Source of the DNA: Skermania piniformis
GTDB lineage: Bacteria > Actinomycetota > Actinomycetes > Mycobacteriales > Mycobacteriaceae
Length of the DNA stretch: 64,000 nucleotides
Direction: 5' to 3'
Assembly (NCBI RefSeq): GCF_019285775.1
Contig: NZ_CP079105.1
Coordinates: 1,240,001 to 1,304,000, forward strand
The notes under the pieces are model-generated. The model was not told the DNA's origin. It was given only the letters and a program-made list of their open reading frames with translations, and did no database searches. Positions 9,910 to 16,309 of this stretch are shown here, piece by piece (the stretch's first letter is position 1; each line of letters opens with the position of its first letter). A program made the translations under genes and the position numbers.

Positions 9910-10360
9910 TAGCCGGCCGGCCGTGGATCCGGCGACCCTCCCGCCCGGATCGGTGATCACCGCCGGCGGTCGGGTGTCGGGCGTGCATCAGGTGGGCCAG
10001 GTGTTCGACGAGCTTCCGTTCACCGAGACGGAGCTGATCCAGCTGGACAATGCCCTGACCGACGCGATCCGGCAGACGCTGATCCGGTTCAACGTCTACA
10101 TCGGCGACCTGGGCAACGACCCGGCAGCCGGCGCGGACGAGCTGTTCCCGCGGACGCCGGATCCCGCGCACTCGGTGCTGTTGGCGGTGTCGCCGAATCA
10201 GCGCCGGATCGAGGTGCGTACCGGCCGGGCGGTTGCCGATCGAGCGGACCATCGGGTGGCCCAGTTGGGCGTCACCGCTGCGACATCGGCCTTCAAGGAC
10301 GGCGATCTCATCGACGGGTTGGTCTCGGCCGTTCGGGTGATGAGCTCGGCGATCGGCTGA
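9890..10360 (+). CDS. DUF5130 family protein (Rv2468c-like)
   Basis: A conserved actinobacterial protein of about 155 residues, probably soluble or membrane-associated, of unknown function. The conserved middle is SVITAGGRVSGVHQ followed by RIEVRTG and DRRVAQLG-like segments, and the C terminus ends in a helix (LIDGLVSAVRVMSSAI). Starts are possible at GTG 9890 or ATG 9896; both overlap the end of the preceding ctaJ-like gene. In M. tuberculosis the equivalent gene sits directly beside pepN. Here a 5.9-kb island separates them. Confidence 0.75.
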   Translation: MLMGAGSSRPAVDPATLPPGSVITAGGRVSGVHQVGQVFDELPFTETELIQLDNALTDAIRQTLIRFNVYIGDLGNDPAAGADELFPRTPDPAHSVLLAVSPNQRRIEVRTGRAVADRADHRVAQLGVTAATSAFKDGDLIDGLVSAVRVMSSAIG

Positions 10361-10367
10361 TCAGCAG

Positions 10368-11678
10368 GTGAGGGGGCCGCGGCGGCGACCCCTGCCCGCC
10401 GGGCAGGACCCGTTCTACGAACCGCCGATCGGTTTCGCTGCCGCTGCTCCCGGCACGGTGTTGCGGAGCCGATCGGTACGGATCGCGCTGCTCGCGGCGA
10501 TCCCACAGCGAATCACGGCGTGGCAGCTGCTCTACCGTACGTGCGACCTGAGCGGGGTTCCGGACGCGACGGTGACCACCGTGGTGCTGCCCGGCGACGT
10601 CTCCGGGCCGGTTCCGCTGCTGGCGTATCAGTGTGCGATCGACGCGATCAGTTCGCGCTGTTTTCCGTCCTACGCGCTCCGGTACGGTGCCTTCGCGCCC
10701 GGCTCGGTACCGCAGGTGGAGTGGCCGATCATCGTGACTGCGCTGCGGCGCGGCTGGGTGGTCACGATCAGTGATCACGGCGGTCCCCGGGGAAGCTTCG
10801 GTGCCCCCCGGGAACCGGGCTACCGGGTGCTCGACGCGATCCGCGCCACGCTGGGGTTCGCCCCGGCCGGGCTGTCACCGGAGACGCCGACAGCGGCATG
10901 GGGCTACTCGGGCGGCGGCATGGCGACCTCGTGGGTCGCGGAGCTCGCGCCGTCGTACGCGCCGGAGATCGCTCTGGTCGGGGCGGTGCTGGGCTCGCCC
11001 GTGGGCGACCCGGGGGACATCTTCGCCCGGCTGAACGCGGGGCCGTTCGCCGGGCTCCCGTTGCTCGTGGTAACCGCACTGCGGCGGGTCTACCCCGAGC
11101 TGGACCGGTTGCTCCGGGCGCACTCCGAACCGGCTGGTATCGCCGCGATGGATCGGATCGAGACCTGCACCACGACCGAGGCTCTGGTCCGTTACCGCGG
11201 GGTCGATCTCACCGACTACCTGGACCGGCCGGTCGTCGAGCTGTTCGCGATTCCGCCGATACCGGCATTGTTCGACGAGCTGCGGCTGGGGGAGCGCGCC
11301 CCGGCCTGCCCACTGTTGGTGCAGCAAGCGGTGCGCGATGAGGTCATCGCAGTGGAGAATGTGGATGGACAGGTCGAGCGCTATCGCCGGGCCGGCGTGC
11401 ACGTGGAGTACGTGCGGGTGCGCTTCGGCGGCCATATCAGCGAGATGTTCCTCGCGCCGTCGTCTGCGCTGGCCTGGCTGAGCGATCGGTATGCCGGCCG
11501 GCCGCTCGGACCCGGCGGGACCGGAGCGGTCGCGTCCTCCGGGTTGTCCGGCACCGGGATCAGGGGCGTGTTCGGTCTGGCTGCTGCTGCATTTCTGGCG
11601 TTGGTGGGGCGGCCGGCGGCGGGCCTGGTACCCGGCCCGTTCACCCGATTCATCGGACGGACCCGGCGTGCGGCGTAG
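10368..11678 (+). CDS. Secretory-lipase-type (LIP family) alpha/beta hydrolase
   Basis: A 436-residue alpha/beta hydrolase resembling the LIP family of triacylglycerol lipases/esterases. The nucleophile elbow GYSGGG puts the likely catalytic Ser near residue 181, the early DPFYEPP segment is typical, and a late RFGGH gives the candidate His near residue 363. No cleavable signal peptide is obvious at the N terminus, which is unusual for a family largely known as secreted; the C terminus has a short hydrophobic run (FGLAAAAFLALVG). It starts with GTG seven bases after the DUF5130 stop and overlaps the next gene by 11 bases, so it appears to be inserted into this operon. The substrate is unknown. 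Confidence 0.82.
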   Translation: MRGPRRRPLPAGQDPFYEPPIGFAAAAPGTVLRSRSVRIALLAAIPQRITAWQLLYRTCDLSGVPDATVTTVVLPGDVSGPVPLLAYQCAIDAISSRCFPSYALRYGAFAPGSVPQVEWPIIVTALRRGWVVTISDHGGPRGSFGAPREPGYRVLDAIRATLGFAPAGLSPETPTAAWGYSGGGMATSWVAELAPSYAPEIALVGAVLGSPVGDPGDIFARLNAGPFAGLPLLVVTALRRVYPELDRLLRAHSEPAGIAAMDRIETCTTTEALVRYRGVDLTDYLDRPVVELFAIPPIPALFDELRLGERAPACPLLVQQAVRDEVIAVENVDGQVERYRRAGVHVEYVRVRFGGHISEMFLAPSSALAWLSDRYAGRPLGPGGTGAVASSGLSGTGIRGVFGLAAAAFLALVGRPAAGLVPGPFTRFIGRTRRAA

Positions 11679-12303
11679 CCCGGTGTGGCGGACCGTTCCG
11701 GTGGTCGGGGTGTTTCTGGCGATCGTGCTGGTGATCGTGGCGGTGCGGAGCGGCCACCAGGGCTCGGCCGGCGATCCGGACGGTGACCCGGTCGAGGCGT
11801 GCCCCGCCGGCGCCCGCTGCGGTACCGAGCAGGTGGCGGGGTTGGGTGCGCGCAAGCAAGAGATCCTCGCCGCCGGTGGGACGGTGTCCGATCTTGCCGT
11901 CGCCATGCTGGAGACAACGGCCATGCGGGCCGACCGCTACCCGCCGGGCGACGGCAAGACCGGCGACGCGGCGAACTTCGGGATCTTCAAGCAGAACTGG
12001 CTGATGCTTCGCTCGGCCTGCGACCGGTTTGCCGGTCAGGCGCGGGACGAGTACCGCAACGGCTCGGTGCTGAACGACGATCTCGCCGCGGACCTGGCCT
12101 GTCTGCACCAGAGCCGGCGGCATTACGGGATCGGCGACTGGTTTGCCGGGCAGCGGCACGGCGCCACCGGACTCCAGCACCCGGATACCGCCGACATCGT
12201 GGGCTACCGGGCGGCCGTCGGTTGGATCCGCACTCGGCTTCGTGCCGACCCGACGAGCACGGCCGACGACACCCGATATTGGGTGCACGTGCCGGCGATC
12301 TGA
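11668..12303 (+). CDS. Membrane-anchored GH134-like glycosidase (beta-1,4-mannanase family candidate)
   Basis: A 211-residue protein with one N-terminal membrane helix (about residues 9-27) and an exported domain. The run LAVAMLETTAM, then GDGKTGDAANFGIFKQNW, HQSRRHYG, WFAGQRHG and a terminal DTRYWVHVPAI closely resembles what I recall of glycoside hydrolase family 134, lysozyme-fold beta-1,4-mannanases. Glu82 and Asp95 would be the acid/base pair; spacing is one residue longer than in the characterised Streptomyces enzyme. GTG at 11668 overlaps the lipase stop (GTG at 11683 is an alternative). The gene lies just upstream of a polysaccharide operon, suggesting a role in trimming or releasing a mannose-type polymer. 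The family call is from motif memory, without a search. Confidence 0.6.
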   Translation: MRRSPVWRTVPVVGVFLAIVLVIVAVRSGHQGSAGDPDGDPVEACPAGARCGTEQVAGLGARKQEILAAGGTVSDLAVAMLETTAMRADRYPPGDGKTGDAANFGIFKQNWLMLRSACDRFAGQARDEYRNGSVLNDDLAADLACLHQSRRHYGIGDWFAGQRHGATGLQHPDTADIVGYRAAVGWIRTRLRADPTSTADDTRYWVHVPAI

Positions 12304-12726
12304 AAAGTGGCCGACAACCCCGGAAAGGTTGGCAATCACGATCCGGCAACCGATCGGTCGCGGGTGTGTGGGCGGTTTGGGTGGAGCCGAAGAATGCTCG
12401 AGCGGGGCGGCGTGGCGTGGCTGCCCCGGTCGCCGGGCGATCAGCCGGGTGGATGAGTAGGTAATCGGTCGATAAACATTCTTAGTGGAATTCAAGTCGG
12501 TTCGGGTAAACTCGGTAGAGGCGCTTTTGTGGCGGTGCCGGGTCTGGGGGAATGATGTATCAGCTCTGAGCAAGGACTGTGATTTATGCGCGACGTGAAG
12601 ATTTCGGCCAAATCCGTTGTCGGGGGCGGCGGGGCGTCGAGCGTAGATTACTGATCGGCGGAGTTTGTTCGTGGAAAACCGAAGAATTTGTCGGGTCCAG
12701 CTCGCCGATCACGAAATTCCCTGCTC
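12304..12726. other. 423-bp intergenic region before the polysaccharide operon
   Basis: No convincing gene. The stretch around 12461-12515 is clearly AT-richer than the surroundings and holds a possible -10 (TAAACT, 12507-12512) with no good -35. It is the only space for a promoter of the three-gene operon that follows. Frames reading across it continue as shadows of the downstream dehydrogenase gene. Confidence 0.5.
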
Positions 12727-13617
12727 ATGTCCCGGATAGTGGTCGTCGGCGCCGGGGTGGTCGGCACCGCGACCGGAATCGGATTCGCGGCGAGTGGGCA
12801 CCAGGTCGAATATGTCGACGACAACCCGGAGCGGGTCGCCGAGCTACGCCGGGCCGGCCGCGAGGCAATGCTGCCCGATGTGCTGAGCCTGGCCGGGGTG
12901 GACGTGATCGTGGTCGCCGTGCCGACTCCGCTGGCCGCGGGCCGGTTCGACTACCGCCATCTGGACGCGGCATCATGCGTGATCGGTACGGCGCTGGCAG
13001 CGGTGGACTGCGCCGAGTATCCGATTGTGGTCTATCGATCGACCATGCTTCCGGGATCGACCGGCACACGGATGGTGCCGTTGCTGGAAAAGTGGTCCGG
13101 ACACAGCGCCGGTATCGACTTCGGTGTCTGCTACAACCCCGAGTACCTGCGGGAACGCCGAGCGGTGGACGACTTCGGTGCGCCGCCGATGGTGCTGATC
13201 GGCACCGATCCACGTGATCGGTCCACCCGACGCGCAATAGCCGATCTCTATCAGGACTTTCCGGCCGAAATTATCACGACAACCTGGGAAGTCGCCGAGT
13301 TCCAGAAGTATGTTCACAACCTCGCCAACGCGACGAAGATCTCGTTCTTCAACGAGATGCGGATTGCCGGTGAGCGACTCGGCTTGCTCGAAGCGGAGAT
13401 CGACCTGGCCTTCGCCGTGTCGGCGGTGAGCGCAGAGGGCCTACGGGAGCCGACGTATGGCACGGGAAATCGGGGACCCTACGCGGGGGCATGCCTGCCG
13501 AAGGACGTGGTCGCCGCTCTGTCCTACTTCCGGGCACTCGACATTCCGGTGGACCTGCTCGACGCGGTCGACGAGGTGAATCGTCGTGCAGCGCGGCGAA
13601 GACGGAGAATCGGTTGA
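12727..13617 (+). CDS. Short nucleotide-sugar 6-dehydrogenase (UDP-glucose/GDP-mannose dehydrogenase family)
   Basis: A 296-residue enzyme of the family that oxidises C6 of UDP-glucose or GDP-mannose to the uronate with two NAD+. The N-terminal GAGVVG binds NAD; YRSTMLPG and NPEYLRERRAV carry the Thr and Glu residues; EFQKYVHN carries the catalytic Lys194 and an Asn; GACLPKD carries the catalytic Cys256. The protein stops soon after the hinge-helix motif VDEVNRR and so lacks the C-terminal sugar-nucleotide domain of about 110 residues (usual length 390-450). The end is no visible frameshift: its TGA overlaps the ATG of the next gene. ATG at 12727 begins MSRIVVVGAG; a TTG 39 bases upstream is less likely. 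The substrate (UDP- or GDP-sugar) cannot be decided. Confidence 0.85.
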   Translation: MSRIVVVGAGVVGTATGIGFAASGHQVEYVDDNPERVAELRRAGREAMLPDVLSLAGVDVIVVAVPTPLAAGRFDYRHLDAASCVIGTALAAVDCAEYPIVVYRSTMLPGSTGTRMVPLLEKWSGHSAGIDFGVCYNPEYLRERRAVDDFGAPPMVLIGTDPRDRSTRRAIADLYQDFPAEIITTTWEVAEFQKYVHNLANATKISFFNEMRIAGERLGLLEAEIDLAFAVSAVSAEGLREPTYGTGNRGPYAGACLPKDVVAALSYFRALDIPVDLLDAVDEVNRRAARRRRRIG

Positions 13618-14900
13618 TGTCCGACTCGGCAAGTCTGATCCGGACGGCTTTCGGTTGTGCCGTGTTGGCGGCATTTTTCATGCCGTATCTGGAGGCATTT
13701 CTGGTCACCGTCGGAGAATGGTGGTACCACACATCTTTCCGGACCGCGCACGGAAAATACACCCGATTGGTGGTGCAGATCACCACGGTCGGTCGAGAGC
13801 GCGACCGGGTGGTCGAGATCATTTCCCGGATTCGCGCCTACCGGCTGCCGATCGATTATCAGATATGGGTGGTTCTGGAACCCGGTCACACCCGTGATTA
13901 TCCCGGCGCGGACTTCGTTTTCGTGGTCCCGGAGGAATTTGCTTGCAGCGCGGTCGCAAAAGCTCGGGCGCAGGAATACAGCCGGTTGATGCGGGAACGT
14001 TGCGGGATGAGCTACGACCCCGGGCTGAAATTGTTGTTTCTCGACGATGACGTCGAACCCACTCGGGAATACATCATGCTGGGTTTCGCCGCGGATTACG
14101 ACGTGTGCCAGGGGGTCACCGCGCCGCGCATCCACTACGGCCGGCGTGGGGTAAAGCACTTTCTGCTCAGCCACATGGACGACATGCGGTTTCTCGCGTG
14201 TCTGGTGTGGTGCTCGTTCACCCAGGGGGTGTTGCGGCGGCCGGTGTATGCCCACGGCGAAGGGCTTTTCATGACGGCGCGGGCGGAACGGACGGTCACC
14301 TGGAACTACCCGATCTACGCGTCGGAAGATCTGGTGGTCGGGCAGAATGCTGCCGCCTTGGGTCTCAGTTGGGGTTGGTTCCACGAATACATCGAGCTGA
14401 CGAGTCCGTGGACCTGGACCGACTATCTCACCCAGCGACGACGGTGGCTCTGGGGCAACATTCATGCAGTTACCCACCGGGGTATTTTACCCGGTTGGGG
14501 TCGAGTATTCGTGGTGGCGCGGTATCTGCTCGGTGCGTTCACCTTCGCCTTCTCGTTGCTCGGCCTGTTCGCCATCCTGATGGGATGGCTGCACCTGGAC
14601 GGCGTGCTGTTCGTCTATTGCTGGGGCGCCCTGGTGGCGTGGATCTTTTCCTTCGCGGTGACCGGCTGGGTGAGCAGTGGCCGACGTCCGCCGTCGGAGG
14701 CCGGATCACCGGCGTCGGTATTGGCCGAGCGGTTGTTCCAATCGATGGCTGCGGTGGTTTTGGCAGTGACCCTGATCACCCCGGCGTGGACCGTGCTCGC
14801 TTTGCTTCTGGGCTTGATCAAAGGTAATCCGCGGGGTTTCCAAACGATTGCCAAGACCGAGCAGACGGCCCGGGCCGCCGCGCTGCGGAACAGCGAGTAG
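13617..14900 (+). CDS. Membrane-bound processive-type glycosyltransferase, GT2 family
   Basis: A 427-residue polymerising-type GT2 related to the cellulose/hyaluronan/alginate synthase and Egghead groups. One N-terminal membrane helix (about residues 9-33) precedes a cytosolic GT-A domain with LFLDDDVEP (Asp143-145, metal/nucleotide site), SEDLVVG (Glu237-Asp238, base region) and QRRRWLWGN (273-281, acceptor/translocation motif). Three further membrane helices lie at about 296-325, 330-353 and 375-405. No PilZ domain is attached. The start codon overlaps the dehydrogenase stop (TGATG), so translation is coupled. It is inferred to polymerise and export the uronate made by the upstream enzyme. 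Confidence 0.85.
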   Translation: MSDSASLIRTAFGCAVLAAFFMPYLEAFLVTVGEWWYHTSFRTAHGKYTRLVVQITTVGRERDRVVEIISRIRAYRLPIDYQIWVVLEPGHTRDYPGADFVFVVPEEFACSAVAKARAQEYSRLMRERCGMSYDPGLKLLFLDDDVEPTREYIMLGFAADYDVCQGVTAPRIHYGRRGVKHFLLSHMDDMRFLACLVWCSFTQGVLRRPVYAHGEGLFMTARAERTVTWNYPIYASEDLVVGQNAAALGLSWGWFHEYIELTSPWTWTDYLTQRRRWLWGNIHAVTHRGILPGWGRVFVVARYLLGAFTFAFSLLGLFAILMGWLHLDGVLFVYCWGALVAWIFSFAVTGWVSSGRRPPSEAGSPASVLAERLFQSMAAVVLAVTLITPAWTVLALLLGLIKGNPRGFQTIAKTEQTARAAALRNSE

Positions 14901-14904
14901 CGCG

Positions 14905-16287
14905 ATGGCACGGCATGGACGGGCGGAACCGAAGAACGGGCGGGGTTATCTGCTGATCGTGTTGGCGTGTGGCTTCGCCGGAACGGTGCTGATGTTCGGG
15001 GTGGCCCGCGAGCATACGACGCTCGATCGGGTGGCGGCGTCCGCGCGCGCCGCCTATGTGGTGGCACCGAACCCGATCGAAGCGGTTACCGCGGGCCTGG
15101 AGCCGACTGCGTCGATCGCCGAGCCTGGCGCGCCGTCGGACCGTATTCGGGCGATTCTGTTGGCTCCGAGGGAGATCCGCCTCCTGGTCGGGGGCCGGGA
15201 AGTGCGCCGCCTGCCGCTGGACCGCGAGCCGGACGGATTGCGTGCGATCGTCGATGCGATCGGCGATCGCGGCTGGATCAGTGAACTCGCGCCGGGCGAG
15301 TTCGAGCTGCGTGCGGCGTTGGTCCTCGATCCGGGCACCGAGCTCAACGTGGCACCGCCGGCGACCACCAACCTGCGCCTGGTCAACCTGCCCGGGGTGT
15401 TCCTGGGAGCGAACTCGGCCCGGCTCACCCTTGATCAGGTGCAAGTCCGAGCGGTCGAATCGGATGGGCTGGCCGCAGCCGAGAGCGACGGTTTCCGGCC
15501 CTTCGTGACCGCGATGAACGGTTCGGTGCTGGTCGCCAACCGGTCGATGTTCAGCAACTTGGGCTGGGATTGGAACGGCAGCTACGGAGTATCCTGGATG
15601 TCCGGCTCCACCGGGTCGTCGACGAACTCGACCTATGAGGCCAACTTCATCGGGGTGTACACCGATCACTCCGACGGTCTCCGGTTCTCCGGCGACGTGT
15701 TCCGGCTGAACCAGCTCTACGGGTTGGATCCGCACAGCTCCAGCAGCCGGCTGACCGTGGCGAATTGCATCGCCGTCCGTAACGGAGTGCACGGAATCAT
15801 CTTGTCCGACAAAGTGACCGATAGTTCTATTCGGGGCTGCACGGTTTCCGACAACGGTGGCAACGGGATCATGCTCGATCAGGGCTCGATCGGTAACACA
15901 CTCGTCGCGAACGTGATCCGGGACAACCGGGGAGATGGCGTCGTGCTGTCGGATGCGGCGGCGAACCAGGTGCGGGACAATCGGATCAGCGGCAACCGGG
16001 TGGGTATCCATCGCTATGCCGGTGGTACCGCCGGCGAGACGGTGGTCACCGGAAACGAACTCGACGACAATGCGATGTCGTGGCAGGGCGTCGAGCCGGA
16101 CCCGAGTAACCAGGCCAGCTCCAACGGTGGGCAGTGGGACCTGCGCCGCGCCGCCGCTGTGCTGGTCGGGATCGTCGGGGTGGGCGCGGTCTGGGCGTCG
16201 GTGACGTGGCGGTTACGCCGGCAGCATCGGCCGACCAGGGTCGTCGCTGCGCACGTGCGGCGGCATTCGACCCGGGTCACCTGGTGA
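14905..16287 (+). CDS. Membrane-anchored right-handed beta-helix protein, AlgG-like mannuronan C5-epimerase candidate
   Basis: A 460-residue protein with an N-terminal anchor (about residues 13-34), a large extracytoplasmic region and a second helix at about 414-434. The middle is a right-handed parallel beta-helix with repeats such as HGIILSDKVTDSSI, NGIMLDQGSIGNTLV and DGVVLSDAAANQV. The segment YGLDPHSSSSRL holds DPHS at 275-278, corresponding to the DPHD catalytic motif of Pseudomonas AlgG, whose His is the proposed base. The Arg that follows the HGII strand in AlgG appears to be Asp-Lys here. The gene starts four bases after the glycosyltransferase stop. Its probable role is epimerising uronates in the nascent polymer outside the membrane; a polysaccharide lyase of the same fold is the main alternative. 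Confidence 0.75.
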   Translation: MARHGRAEPKNGRGYLLIVLACGFAGTVLMFGVAREHTTLDRVAASARAAYVVAPNPIEAVTAGLEPTASIAEPGAPSDRIRAILLAPREIRLLVGGREVRRLPLDREPDGLRAIVDAIGDRGWISELAPGEFELRAALVLDPGTELNVAPPATTNLRLVNLPGVFLGANSARLTLDQVQVRAVESDGLAAAESDGFRPFVTAMNGSVLVANRSMFSNLGWDWNGSYGVSWMSGSTGSSTNSTYEANFIGVYTDHSDGLRFSGDVFRLNQLYGLDPHSSSSRLTVANCIAVRNGVHGIILSDKVTDSSIRGCTVSDNGGNGIMLDQGSIGNTLVANVIRDNRGDGVVLSDAAANQVRDNRISGNRVGIHRYAGGTAGETVVTGNELDDNAMSWQGVEPDPSNQASSNGGQWDLRRAAAVLVGIVGVGAVWASVTWRLRRQHRPTRVVAAHVRRHSTRVTW

Positions 16288-16293
16288 CCCGGG
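16271..16293. terminator. 23-bp near-perfect palindrome between convergent genes (possible terminator)
   Basis: CCCGGGTCACC, one T, then GGTGACCCGGG: an 11-bp perfect inverted repeat with no T-tract. It includes the stop codon of the beta-helix gene and lies just before the pepN stop. It could fold in transcripts from both strands and separate the two convergent operons. It is seen directly; the terminator role is inferred. Confidence 0.5.
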
Positions 16294-16309
16294 CCGATGC
16301 TGCGGACGG

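Noticed and set aside
12579-13217. Plus-strand open frame of 212 codons before and across the dehydrogenase start
   Set aside because: It is out of frame with the dehydrogenase, which has NAD-binding and catalytic motifs; composition is Arg/Gly-rich noise.
13560-13700. Frameshift as the cause of the short sugar-nucleotide dehydrogenase
   Set aside because: Frames after the stop do not read as the missing C-terminal domain; the ATG of the glycosyltransferase overlaps the stop and is followed by a normal membrane helix.
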